Assembly: GCA_951394045.1 (NCBI GenBank)
Contig: OX595989.1
Coordinates: forward strand, 2,480,001-2,544,000
Origin: Nitzschia sp. DOCU1
Lineage: Eukaryota; Bacillariophyta; Bacillariophyceae; Bacillariales; Bacillariaceae
Reading direction: 5' to 3'
Length of the DNA stretch: 64,000 bases
The translations under genes and the position numbers were made by a program. Shown one piece after another: positions 9,716 through 20,146 of this stretch. Every line of letters begins with the position of its first letter. The first letter of the stretch is position 1. A model generated the notes under the pieces. The model was not told the origin of the DNA, made no database searches, and saw only the letters and a list, made by a program, of their open reading frames with translations.

Positions 9716-10336
9716 TTAGGCAGCTGTAGGCATTACAGCCGCCCGTTGAGGTTCAGCAAACGATTGTTTTGTAGTGTCCTCAATTGAAAGATTGAAGTCC
9801 GAGACGGATTCGTCAAAACCGCCTTGGAGATAGCGAGATGCTTCTTTCGCATCTTGCTTGGCCATACGGAAAGCGATATCTCGGCACTCGTGGACTTCTC
9901 GTTCGTAAACAAAGGCGATCGCTTCTTCGTTTGTTCGGTCCTCTCTCCATTGAGCTACTTGCTCATTCCAGACAGCTGTTAGTGCCTTTAGCTTGTTCTG
10001 TTTTCGCATCTTTGCCCCCGCTGGCGTTCGGAACTCGAGACCTCGAGAACACTGATCTTGATCCAGTGGCTTCTTGGCCATCATCAGACGGACAGTAGCA
10101 ACTAACGTCTTTTTGATACCTTCGAACTCGACGGGACTGTACCAAGTGGCTTCAGCTTCTCCTTCAGGCAACTCATTTCGGTGAGGAACCTCACGTACGT
10201 CAATATTCCCGTTGAAACGAACTTTCTTGGTCAACGGTAGTTCTACCAAGGGCAACTTTGGCACCGAGAAGGAATCCGTTGTGCAATCCGCATCATCCCA
10301 CTGCGTTGGGCTTTCCGTCATCGACATTGGTGGCAT
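9716..10336 (-). CDS. WY-RGLE family protein, copy B
   Basis: This 206-residue protein is the cleanest example of the family in this window. It has a KKVRFNGNIDVREVPHRNE strand block (about residues 38-56), then WYSPVEFEGIKKT (about 66-78), TVRLM, CSRGLE (about 101-106) followed by TPAGAK and a basic RKQNK stretch, then an EQ-containing helix and a C-terminal helical block ending in AKQDAKEASRYLQ. The short tail is acidic and then Ala-rich. This is the same motif order as the genes at 5105, 12019 and 22405. No signal peptide or membrane segment is visible, so it is probably cytosolic or nuclear. The function is unknown. Confidence 0.7.
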   Translation of the reverse strand: MPPMSMTESPTQWDDADCTTDSFSVPKLPLVELPLTKKVRFNGNIDVREVPHRNELPEGEAEATWYSPVEFEGIKKTLVATVRLMMAKKPLDQDQCSRGLEFRTPAGAKMRKQNKLKALTAVWNEQVAQWREDRTNEEAIAFVYEREVHECRDIAFRMAKQDAKEASRYLQGGFDESVSDFNLSIEDTTKQSFAEPQRAAVMPTAA

Positions 10337-12018
10337 TGGTAGGTAACTTTTGACAAGAATTAGCTTTCTATTTCAATGGCAGTCTTCGACTGACTCCTCT
10401 CGGGTTATTCCAAGATTGTGATGCTAGTCGGCCTCGGAGGTGTTCGAAAATGGTTTGCGAAGAGGGCAAAGGATGCGGCATCAAAGGGCCCAATCAGTAG
10501 GAATTTACATGAGCTTTAGTATTGGAGCGTTTGTGATAGAATCATTATGGGCTTTTCTGCTGGACAAACATAAAAGCCCCAGTGTCTTTTAATTAAGGCT
10601 CCGTCATTTGACGACCAAAGCGGAAACTTTTCGCCAAAGCCCTTTCAATACCTATGGGGGTTCACTAGGATTCTAAGACTAAAGGGATGCTTGTTCTTTT
10701 GGAATGAAATTTCATCAATTATTTAACATAGATTGTATGGTACATTTAACAAACGACAAGAATACAAGATAAAGACTATCCAGGCAATAGAAAACTAAGG
10801 AACTCGGACATCTTGCACCATTCTTACGCCATCAAATTAAGAGCCCCTATGTCGCCCTGTACATTTTCTGGTGATAATTCGCAATAAATAATAGCTACCA
10901 TCGGTTTAAGGTGGATGCCAGCATGACACTGCGTCGACAGTTTTGTATCTTCGATTTCACGAGCAGAGAAGAGATGCTTGCTATTGGGGGCAATGACTTT
11001 GATACTGCACGAAACAAGCCTCCCTCCGGGTCCCATTGATGTCAATTCCTTCTGTTAATAGCGCCCTGCATGATACTTATCACTGGTTTTTGCAAAACCA
11101 CGACCAAGGAATCCTTTGCGCGAATCCGATCTGCGCAGTCGGGCAGGACAGGACGGCGGGCTCTTGATTTTCGGAAACGTATCCCTTCAGGTATGCTGAA
11201 TCATCAAGTATATACCAGCGCATTCGCAACTATTGCGGCCTATTGCTCGGAATCTCCTTGTAGTACTGCACCACTGCTCTATAATCCGCCTACTTCTCTA
11301 GAAGAATAGGTTAATGATTCTTGCCCGCCACGAGAATGGTCTGCTAGTGATACTAACGCAAGTGGTGGCCGTCCTCGTCGCTAGCCCCGAGGAACTCCTC
11401 CCCGTCTTCTTCCTCCATGCTTTCACCTAACAGCTAGAGTAGGTAGTGGAGGTTATTGGAGAGCTGCATTGCAAAATAGTTTCATCACGAAGTCCTCTCC
11501 GACAAAGGGGCGAAAGATGTAGTAGTAGCACTGACAATGCCGTTCTAGTCCTAGGTCGACACCGGACGAGAGAGACATCCATCGCCAGTTAGCTAGTCGC
11601 CGAACCGGCTGTTGATAGCTTGCAGATCGAGACATTAGTCCTGTGGACTCTTAAAACTATTTCTTCTACTAGGGTACCGAAGTCGATGCGAGTAATGTGC
11701 AAGTTATGAATTTAGATCGACGAATCGAGGATTATGTGCAAAGATCGAGTCTACCTGGCAACTTGGTTTGCCAGCAACTCCGATCATTGAATGACTACTC
11801 CTTCGTCATGTGTTACATTACGCAGCAAATAACAGCCACAGCTAGCTGTTTGACCAAATGGTACACCCTTGCCCTGAGAACCAAGAAAATTGTTCCCCCC
11901 AGCAGACAGCCGTGACGGTTTCGGATTGCTCCGCCTCCGATGCTACAACGATCCATAATATGACATGAATTGTTTCCCCATGTGAAGTTAACGTTCAACC
12001 AAATCCCTGTTTCTGGCT
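10337..12018. other. 1.7 kb region without a supported gene
   Basis: Only short open frames of under 80 codons occur, none with a recognisable motif. The part from about 11280 to 11720 contains scattered CTAG/AGTAG words like those in the tract near 13.6-14.5 kb. It probably consists of the upstream region of copy B, the 3' flank of copy C and decayed intergenic sequence. Confidence 0.4.
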
Positions 12019-12759
12019 TCATGCGGCCGCTGACAGCACTCGCGGCGATTCCATGCCAGAAACATCATAGGCAGCAGATGCTTCCGACCTTTTTTGGAGG
12101 CCTCTTAATGCCGATGCTTTCACATCTTCTTCACTGCCCTCCGATTCTTCCACAGGTTCTTCCGCAATAAAATCTTCTTCATCGACTTCTGCCTCGGAGA
12201 TGGTCGATAGATGTCTCACATGCTCATTGACATATTCCTCATCACTTTTCGCTGTTAGAGATGCTTGGAGCCGGCAGTGTGCACTGGATTGGATGTATAA
12301 TTCGGATATAAATTCAGCATCAATCCTATTTCTTTCCCACTGGCGGTCCTGTTCTCGAAGAACCGAATCGATAGAGACTAGTCTGTTCTTGTGCCTCCTC
12401 TTATTGCCCTGTGGGGTCTTGTGTTCAAGACCCCTGGGTTCTTCGTCAGCTGCTAACGGTAATCCTTTTGCCATTTTCTTTAACGTGGGCATGTACGCCT
12501 TCTTCATGTCTTTGAAATCATCCTTGGTATACCAAATAACATCAAATTCATCTTCGGACATGTCACACCTCCTTCTGACGCCCCATGCATTAATTTCATT
12601 GGAAAACGAGACCTTTCTTCGTTGCACCGAAGTTGCAGGAGTTTTACGATGCTGAGCGGAACAAGAGGCTATTCTCCTAACTCCTCTAGTTCTAATACAT
12701 GGGCTGCCCTCTGGGATACGTGAAACATGCTCACTTCGTGAGTCCAAAGAGGTCGCCAT
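12019..12759 (-). CDS. WY-RGLE family protein, copy C
   Basis: With the ATG at 12759 the protein has 246 residues; the frame is open 87 codons further upstream, but that part lacks a good start and looks like 5' leader. The motif order is RRKVSFSNEINAWGVRRR (about residues 47-64), IWYTKDDFKDMKK (about 75-87), a PTLKKM helix, PRGLE (in place of C-x-RGLE, about 112-116) with TPQGNKRRHKNR, the LREQDRQW helix, and a C-terminal acidic tail with EEDFIAEEPVEESEGSEED. The cysteine preceding RGLE in copies A and B is Pro here, so that cysteine is not essential to the fold. Function unknown. Confidence 0.65.
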   Translation of the reverse strand: MATSLDSRSEHVSRIPEGSPCIRTRGVRRIASCSAQHRKTPATSVQRRKVSFSNEINAWGVRRRCDMSEDEFDVIWYTKDDFKDMKKAYMPTLKKMAKGLPLAADEEPRGLEHKTPQGNKRRHKNRLVSIDSVLREQDRQWERNRIDAEFISELYIQSSAHCRLQASLTAKSDEEYVNEHVRHLSTISEAEVDEEDFIAEEPVEESEGSEEDVKASALRGLQKRSEASAAYDVSGMESPRVLSAAA

Positions 12760-13484
12760 GGTTGCGACAGCGTCTGGTGGACAAGAATAACAAAATGGGG
12801 ATGCGTAGCCCGGGTGAGAAGAGTACCGTGGTGGGCGATGGACTGTTCTCGCCGTCGCGTCGGCGATACTCTCATGTGGATGCATGGGAGTCGGGGGAAA
12901 AGAAGGGTGCGCGGCAATGGAAAAGCTGATTCCGCCCTTCAATCTTCCCCTGTAGAGTTTAGTACAAATCGTACTGCAGGCCTTTCTGTACCTGGTAGGG
13001 TGCAAGTGGCATATATTCATGAGAGAAGCGGTTTCGATATTCTCTTTCGAACTTCTTATTCGTCCGGGTGAACTTCTAAATGTCTCTTTATTAGTGTGTC
13101 ATCACGATTTCTTCCCAGTTCCTCCGGCACAACTCTACAGGACTCCAAACCAATGGGATGTTGCTGTGTAAACGGTTTTGATACTAGATTTAAATAGCAG
13201 TTCCTTGAGTCACGACAGACCGTGCAATTATTTAACAGAACTTGAAAGACTTCGATAATGTCTAATTTGTCAATGGCATTGTGTCTAAGTATATTATTTT
13301 TGCGTTAAATCAGTTTCATCACAAAAATCAACATCGCCATCATGATGTCATCATATGTGTAGTTTGGTAATGCATAGCATACGTATCTCACCCCAAAATG
13401 CAAATGCAAATTCTTTCGGCAACCCTCTCATGTTCCTGGTGCTTCATGAGGGTGGACGGGCGTGTCAACTCTGAAAATAAAGAC

Positions 13485-13553
13485 AGCTAAATGCTTAATG
13501 AAACTGACCGGCGATTTTACTTTATAAAATATAAAGCTAAATGCTTAATGAAA
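13485..13553. repeat. Pair of 19-bp direct repeats 50 bp apart
   Basis: The word AGCTAAATGCTTAATGAAA occurs at 13485-13503 and again at 13535-13553. The 31 bp between them contain a short AT-rich inverted element (TTTATAAA). This may be a local tandem duplication. Confidence 0.6.
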
Positions 13554-13619
13554 AAGATTATTAGCCGTCTTTTGACTTGTTTGACTCTCTTTCGCGCGGG
13601 TTTTCCCGCCGCCCCCAAA

Positions 13620-14500
13620 GTTACCAGGTGCTGCTAGTAGTACACAGCTAAAAGTAGTAGCGATAGATATCTGTATCATACTCCAGAATAGTAGTTTGCT
13701 GCTACAATATATTATCACCAATATACTATTAGCAGTAGTGGTGTGGTGCTAGTCTTACTACTAGCTAGCTACTACTACTACTTGTAGCTAAGACTGGTGT
13801 ATCAGCAGAACTCACTCACTAGTAGTAGCTAGTAGTGGAAGAATTAGCTACTCTACTGGTGCCACCACTACAATAGCTATCTTTTTGCAACCACCACTGC
13901 CGCTAGCTATTGCTATTAGCCTCTTCTTACTCATCGGGCTTTTATCATGGAGTTGCCAAGGCACAACGCCACCCAAGTAACAGTCCTCGTGTCCCCCCCT
14001 CGTGCTTCATGAACAACCACCACAGTTTTTGGTAAACAAGCCACCACAACTTACTATCTGCAGCTAGTATCTAGCTAGTAATGGTATCTGTATTATACTC
14101 CGGAATAGTAGTTGGCTGCCAGTAGTGGGGTGGTGCTATTGCTTCTTACTACTACTAACGTCAGCACCTGTCGTTCTCCTCGCTGCTTGTGCGTGCTATT
14201 AGAGTATTCATAGCACCAGTAGTACTAGCTAGAGTATCAGCAGGACCTAGCTAGTAGTAGCTCCTAGTGGAAAGTAGGGTAGCTCTATAGGTGCCACCAC
14301 TAGAATAGTATTTTGTGACAGCCACTATATTATGAGCTACTGGTCCTCGTGTGCTACTACTAGTAGCGCCCGCCCTTCTTACTACTTGCATTGGAGCTGC
14401 TGCTGGCTGCTGGTCATACTAGCTCATTGTTACTAGTATGGTGGTAGCTACGACAGTAGTCTTGTTATGATAGTACTGTAGCTAGGTAGTACTCGAACTC
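13620..14500. repeat. CTA/TAG-rich tract containing a diverged ~220 bp duplication
   Basis: The tract is dominated by CTAG, AGTAG and TACTAC words on both strands. Two longer segments match in order: TATCTGTATCATACTCC with AATAGTAGTTTGCTG at 13668 corresponds to TATCTGTATTATACTCC with AATAGTAGTTGGCTG at 14085. Further on, TATCAGCAGAACT with AGTAGTGGAAG corresponds to TATCAGCAGGACCT with CTAGTGGAAAG, and GGTGCCACCACTACAATAG (ending near 13877) to GGTGCCACCACTAGAATAG (ending near 14309). The copies lie about 417 bp apart and have indels between the matching blocks. It could be a decayed satellite or part of a mobile element; no ORF or terminal repeat is visible. Confidence 0.6.
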
Positions 14501-15037
14501 ATTCTTGTGGTGGGGCCAAAGACACAGTATGGTGTTTCAAATGGGCAAAATGCTCCCCCCTAATTGCAAAGAATTTCTCCCCCTTCCCCCTTCTTTTTTC
14601 GGCCGGCCAGGAACACTAGAAAATTGCCATTCTTTCAATATATATAGAGAGAGAGGAGGGAGTTGGCGACTCCTCTAGTACCTACGTACCCTCAGTAAAG
14701 GCAGCTATCATTCCCGTCTCGGCTCATGCTATGATGAGTGAGAGAGCTAATAAGATGGATCTGTCGATGTACTATACCGGGTACTAACTGTCCTATTACT
14801 CCGAAGTCTACCCCTTCGAGTAAAGAGTCGTAGAAGTAGATCGAGCTCTGCTGGGAGCTCGAGGGCCGCCACGCCTCTTTTTGCTTGAGACTAGAAGCTC
14901 TAGTCTTAATTCTTGCTATTGAACAACGGCATTGCAACGCAGACATGCAAAAGTAGACAGATATGACCGAGCCTGCTGATACAGGTCTCGGCGTCGTGCT
15001 GCGGCGTCAGAACTCAATTAGAAAATCGGCTCGGCGT

Positions 15038-17288
15038 TCACTTGCCACCGCCGTGTTGATCTAGCGCGGAAACATCGAAGGTAGGAGCCTTCTTTCCAGC
15101 CAGCCGCTCATAGGCCAGGCGAGGTGGCGCCGTCTTATAGGGATCTTTCTCACGTGCTGCCAAGATGTCGCGAAACCCTTCTTTCACCGCGTCTTGGACA
15201 CTATTGTACAATGCTTCACAAGCCACCTTGTCTTTCGGATCAAGCGTATTGGTAGATATCGGTCGACCAAACAAAAAATAGGTTCTCGACGGAAGTCCTG
15301 GTGCCACAATGGGGGGCAAAAAGTTTTCATCTTCGTTGGCAGTGTCAAAGCGCGCCGCGGTGATGTTCTTGGCGAATTGTCGTGCTCGCTCTCCTAGGAG
15401 CGGAATATTCACGATTTCGGAGGGATCCAACAGTATATTGAGTGAATCTGCCATGCCAACTGCGCTAAGCGGAATAATGGTGGCATTGAATTTGGCTGCC
15501 GTACGTACAAAGTCAACCTTCTCTGGCCACAGCAGCTCGTAGGCTTCGTCGCGGCCGTGGAAGACTTCTCGCACACCCCCGGGGAAGAGCAGGGCGTTCT
15601 GGCCTGACTCAAGCAGACGATAGTAGTTTCGCGGGGTCACCTTAACTGCACCAAAGAGCTCAAAACTGGTTGTGCTGGGACCTGCGTTTCCCTTGGGACG
15701 ATTCTGCAAACCCGGTATCCTCCCTTCCAATTCCACACGCTGGCTGTTTGGCTCCTGAAAGACTACGGGATGAGCTAGTCCTCGAACCGGCAAATCAATT
15801 TCAATGAACTTGTTGATCAACATGTTAAGGTCCAATCCCACTGAACAGAAACGTTTGGTTGAGCCAACGGCGCCGATACTCTTGGGCAAAACACACAACG
15901 ACATGGAAGAACTTACACAGTTGATGGTTCGAAACAAACAATAAAGGACCATCCCTGGGCAGGTTTTCGAGACCAAATGAGCGCTTTCCTTCTGCATCGG
16001 TGCTGATGTAGATTGGACTAAATGCTTCCTCCAGGGAGTTGACACTCTCCTCTCGCACTTGATCGATCACCTTCTGGGGCGGTAGTTTCCAGTCGAGGAT
16101 CGGATCGTAGGTTTTAGCTCCATTCAAATTCAACGGATCCAAGAGCTTTGAATAGACCATGGCCTCTGTAAGGTTGACATTTCCATCGAGCACAATGTGG
16201 CCAGAGCCTTTTACTTCTAATTTCGCACAATTGGGTATCGTCTTTGTTAGCCGACGCACTTCGTTTCCGGAAGGAAGGAGCTTATCGTCTGTGCCCACAA
16301 CAACTAGCGTAGGCGTTTCTAGCTGCGAAAGCCGTTGGTTCACGAGAGGAGATCCGACCAAGATCCAATTCTTGATTCGATGTTCAAGTAACGCGGGAGG
16401 ATAGACGTCGTTGGTCAATCGAAAATTATCCAATATACCTTGAAAGGATTCACTAATACCTCCCGGCTCCCGAAGTGATGGCAGACCCATGATAGTACTC
16501 AGTAACTGCTGAAGCTGCTCCGAATTTGGAATGATGCTCGAAAGTACCAACCCTCCAACGAGCGAATAGGCGGAAGGTAAGTCAAACGGCATTTGCGTAT
16601 TTTCCGTGAGGAATCCGAAGGACGATAAGGCTGGCGCGTAGATATCCCAGCCGCTTTCATCAAACGACGTCGCAGGGTTGACTAGCACAAGACCTTTGAT
16701 CGGATTGTTTGTGCCTTCTCGTTTGCATTTCTTTTCCATTCGTAGGGCGACAGCTGGAGCCAGTAACCCTCCAAAGCTCTCCCCAATGACATAGACAGGT
16801 CGATCCGTCGTCTTGGCTACGTTCTCGATGAACTGACACACTGTTTTCATCAAGTCACCAAAGGACGTTCGATCTTCTATTGCAATCGACATGCGCCATA
16901 ATTCATAGGTTCGAGACAAATCATCAAATTGCCATGTCGCTGCCGAAATCCCAAAACCATCCAGACCTGGCAAGTAAAGCGCAATAGGCTTATCGTCCCC
17001 GTGCCGAGATACCACGTTGGCAAATAACGTATCTGGATCCGTTGCCATGAGTTCGATATCCGAATAGAAAACTTCATCGTCTCGCCACTCCAAACCGTCT
17101 GGAGGTGGAGTTACAAAGTTAAACCGTAGGGTAGGTGTAGCCTGCTGATAAACTGGAGCTTTGGTTCCCAGTACAGCGTAGAGCTCCCGGAAATCAGCAC
17201 TCATCTCTTTCACCGACCGGGGCGAATATTGCCGATCCGGCACCGATGATGCCAAGAGGATGGTCGAAAATCGTTTCAGACCCCACAT
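15038..17288 (-). CDS. Phytyl-ester-synthase-like protein: alpha/beta hydrolase fused to an acyltransferase domain
   Basis: There are two exons, 15917-17288 and 15038-15840 (read on the minus strand), with a 76-nt GTAAGT...CAG intron. Splicing restores the motif NHQLLGLDL exactly at the join. The 724-residue product has an alpha/beta-hydrolase part (LPGLDGFG near 108, nucleophile GESFGG with Ser171, VVGTDD and GSGHIVLDG as acid and His motifs). A lysophospholipid-acyltransferase/DGAT-like part follows (NHQLLGLDL, LFPGGVREVFHGR, FLFGRPI). This is the architecture of plant PES1/PES2, which esterify phytol and diacylglycerol with fatty acids in plastids. Substrate and compartment here are inferred. 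The N-terminus (MWGLKRFSTILLASS) is weakly signal-like but lacks a clear plastid junction. It is divergent from the MGCASS gene. Confidence 0.88.
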
Positions 17289-17846
17289 GTTTTGTTGGAT
17301 GGATCAAATCCCAATGTTATGGCAATTCTCGTAACGTAGCGGCCGTTCTCGTCGCGAGTTGGTTGCTGGGGTTATAAAAGGCAGTTGGCAATCTTATGCT
17401 CAAACGATTGTCATTAGTGGCCGAGAGAACTCAAAAGACTATGAAAACGAGAGGAGAGGGAATGTGAGTCAGCATCGGGGTCATCCGACCAATTTGTACG
17501 ATACTTCTGTAAAATGCCGATATTTTCATTTGTTGGCGGGAGAGAGTTCGAATCAAATCAGAGCGGGGGCTAAGATGACTCACAAGTTTAAGGGGTCATT
17601 TCTTAGGATGTATTTTTGTCCTCATTACGGTAAATAGTCATTAACCCCTGAACCCATTGTGCGAACAAGACTAAAATGCGGCGGCGGGAACGATGTCTTT
17701 TCAACTGATCATCGTTGAGAACCCGCAACGAGACGGAAGGGATGGCAAGGCTACAAGCACTTCCATATTCCGTATCGATACCACTTTGGCACTGCACAAT
17801 ATTGCAACATAATCTAAATCCTGTACGACATCCGAGAAGAATAAAA
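17289..17846. other. Divergent intergenic region (phytyl-ester-synthase-like / MGCASS protein)
   Basis: A 558 bp region between divergent starts. A TTCGAATC word at 17551 recalls a tRNA B box, but no cloverleaf can be formed around it. No gene is supported. Confidence 0.4.
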
Positions 17847-18730
17847 ATGGGCTGTGCGTCATCGACAGAGGTATGAGATTATTTTGTTCTTTATTGCTGT
17901 GTGGAATCGACAAATGTCCAGCCGAAAGGCGTTGTCTCACTTGGTATTCTTGTCAAACGTTTCCCCTCGCTTTCACAATTCTAAAGATTGCTACGGATCC
18001 CAAGACGGGACAACAACGAGAAAAGCACAAACTTGGAGGAGCCTATCCTGGAATGCGACGACCCCAGTCAAATCCGTATACTCCTGGTGCTTCCGAATTC
18101 AACTCTCAGGGACAGGCGACTGCTCACTTTGTCAGTTATGGGGGTGGAAATGCCCTGGTCTTGCAGCAGAATGGAATCGCACAGCCTCAAGCGATTCCAC
18201 AAGGAAAGACTCCGACGTATATTCAAGGTAAGATTCTCTTCTGGCGCATTCGTTCCATGGAGCAAAATGGCAAATTTCTCACCGTGTTGTGATCAGTCAC
18301 ATTACCCGATGGAGTGAATGGAGGAGACAAAATTCATGTACGAGCGCCTGATGGTAGATTGAATGAAATTATTGTTCCGGCTGGTTTTGGACCGGGTTCT
18401 ACATTTACGGTTGAATTTGCGGATGATCCTCCTGCCAATAAGCCAGCACCCGCACCATATTCGTATGCACCACCCCCAGTGGCCCCGGCAACGTCTGCTC
18501 CCAGCTACAATCCCAGCTACAATAGCAGCAACAATGATCATGACGATGGATTTGCGTCGGGTTTTAACAATCCCAACTTTGTTCCGACCGCGGCGCCGGC
18601 GACATCGTATGGAAACGATGATGAAATTGATTTGAGCGCGTATCCGGCTGCAACGGATGCCAAGCCCGTATACTCATCAGCTGCCCCATACGTTAGCTCG
18701 GCTGCCCCATATGTTAGCAAACCCTACTGA
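17847..18730 (+). CDS. Small lipid-anchored protein (MGCASS N-terminus) with a GD-x-I-x-V-x-APDGR C-terminal module
   Basis: There are three exons: 17847-17870 (only 24 nt, encoding MGCASSTE), 17987-18227 and 18297-18730. The introns are 116 nt (GTATGA...AAG) and 69 nt (GTAAGA...CAG). The 232-residue product starts with Met-Gly-Cys-Ala-Ser-Ser, a strong N-myristoylation/palmitoylation signal, so membrane attachment on the cytosolic face is likely. The middle is Gly/Gln/Pro-rich. The second splice join completes a compact module, VTLPDGVNGGDKIHV then RAPDGRLNEIIVPAGFGPGS and TFTVEF (about residues 89-130). I have seen similar modules in protist proteins but know no function. The tail is Pro/Ala/Tyr-rich and contains the short repeat SSAAPYVS twice. 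Because exon 1 is so short, automatic gene finders would easily miss the lipidation signal. Confidence 0.75.
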
Positions 18731-18865
18731 GAGACGAGCCAATGATTTATGGTTCGATGAATCCTGTACCTGTGGAATGTCATGGAAGTAGAAGAAGGGC
18801 AGGCCAAATGTTCTAAACAGTCTATACAACTCTAAGTGATCTTTCAAAAGCAAATGTTCATTCCA

Positions 18866-19729
18866 CTACCCCGTGTTATTGACAATGCCTTTGACTGTCG
18901 ATCGCGTTTCGGTACCTTGATGCGTATCTTCCACAGTCAGAGTCAAATCTTCCTCTTCCGTAGGGCTCAGCTGGTGGTACAACAGTGCGCGTTGGTACCG
19001 TCTCCAACCAACACCGGCAAGCATCACCAAGGCGATACAGAACAGGACAAGGAAGCTTCCCTCCAATATTCGTGTCCTTTGTGATGTTGATACTTTTGTA
19101 GGGCCATTAAGCTCACTCCCCAAAACGCCATTTCGAATCTCGCCATCAACTATCGAGCCGCCGTTCCGACAAGGAGATATGATATTCCCGCTGTCCAACG
19201 ATGGACCCAGACCGAATCTTACATTTCGTAGAACCAGCCGTTCGTTCCGAACAACCGGATAACTACTACTCCCAAAGGCCTTTTCTCGAATGGGTCGAAA
19301 ATGCAGTTCCACTTCTCCATCGCATTCCCAAACGTCATTGGCCTCAGGAACTTGAATGGCCGAATCGATATACGATTGGACATTCCAGTGCAACCAAGTG
19401 CAGTCTGACGATGATTCATCTGTAGACATCCAAGCACTGTCCAGCTTCCAAGCATAGGTTTGATTGCTTCTCCAATCTTGCCCGGGAGGAATGAAGATTA
19501 ATCGAATAATTCGACTGGATGAGGCCTCGTCCGTACTTTTTGCTGGTTCCAAATTGTTGTCTCCATCCAGCTGGGCCGATGCAGTATTGACAATCCACAC
19601 TTCTGTTCCCAATGGGGTATCTCGTTTGACTGTCACATTGACGTCGTCATTTATCAGAGATCCGTCCGAAAAGGTGGCTTCCAGACTGGACATCTCCATC
19701 AGAAAATTGTCCTCCTGGTAGCGAATCAT
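18866..19729 (-). CDS. Predicted single-pass membrane protein of unknown family
   Basis: The ATG at 19729 gives 287 residues (MIRYQEDNF...); the frame extends ten codons upstream to a TTG, and an upstream exon supplying a signal peptide is possible because a CAAG acceptor-like site lies there. The large N-terminal part has several NxT/NxS-type sites and beta-type sequence with scattered Cys, suggesting a lumenal or extracellular domain. One clear membrane helix (about residues 223-244, FLVLFCIALVMLAGVGW) is followed by a short cytosolic tail of about 45 residues rich in Glu and Thr. This fits a type I membrane protein. I recognise no domain. Confidence 0.6.
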   Translation of the reverse strand: MIRYQEDNFLMEMSSLEATFSDGSLINDDVNVTVKRDTPLGTEVWIVNTASAQLDGDNNLEPAKSTDEASSSRIIRLIFIPPGQDWRSNQTYAWKLDSAWMSTDESSSDCTWLHWNVQSYIDSAIQVPEANDVWECDGEVELHFRPIREKAFGSSSYPVVRNERLVLRNVRFGLGPSLDSGNIISPCRNGGSIVDGEIRNGVLGSELNGPTKVSTSQRTRILEGSFLVLFCIALVMLAGVGWRRYQRALLYHQLSPTEEEDLTLTVEDTHQGTETRSTVKGIVNNTG

Positions 19730-20146
19730 TATTCTTGTGACAAAATGTCTTGCAGGCAAAAATTGCTTCTCGAATTAGTTCTGCAACACGAGATGCTGTC
19801 GGATGCCTCCAACGAGAATGGAAAGAAGCTCCTTTCCGTCAATGAACAAAAGACTTATGTGACGAAAGTGGACCAGAATTTGGTGCAGAAAGATATTCGA
19901 AGATGGAAATTTTGCGCGATGCGTCAAAAGTGGCGCAAGAGCGACGGTTTTTAGTCACAGTAGTCATATTCTTGTGACCCATTCGACCCCATTCGATTCA
20001 GTCAATTGTTACCGCACGACCACGCGACGATGAGATGGCAATCTGCCACAAGCAGAGCAGCAAGACGAGCGCCACAAAACTTGTATGATAGCACACTTCA
20101 GAAGTGGTAAAGTTTACTGTTCCATTCGCTAGTACCGGACAATACA
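19730..20146. other. Divergent intergenic region (membrane protein / FAM192A-like)
   Basis: A 417 bp region that may contain a missing 5' exon of the minus-strand membrane-protein gene. I could not identify a signal-peptide exon with confidence, and there is no other feature. Confidence 0.35.

Larger units (their letters stand above)
12760..15037. other. 2.3 kb gene-poor region with low-complexity CTAG/AGTAG sequence
   Basis: The first 350 bp are the upstream region of copy C. From about 13080 to 13600 the sequence is A/T-rich, followed by the repetitive tract described separately, then a C-rich run (14545-14590), a GA-rich run (14645-14662) and unremarkable sequence to 15037. No coding frame is convincing. 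Confidence 0.5.

Noticed and set aside
10824..11045. Minus-strand 73-codon frame in the gene-poor region
   Set aside because: Too short and without any motif; I could not link it to any family.
12760..13020. Upstream 87-codon extension of WY-RGLE copy C
   Set aside because: The ATG at 12759 sits in a good context just before the family-like N-terminus; the extension resembles no other member and reads as untranslated leader.
13620..14500. CRISPR-like or satellite array
   Set aside because: The repeats are low-complexity words of irregular spacing, without uniform units or spacers, and the genome is eukaryotic.
17545..17565. TTCGAATC word suggesting a tRNA B box
   Set aside because: No acceptor stem, anticodon arm or A box could be placed around it.
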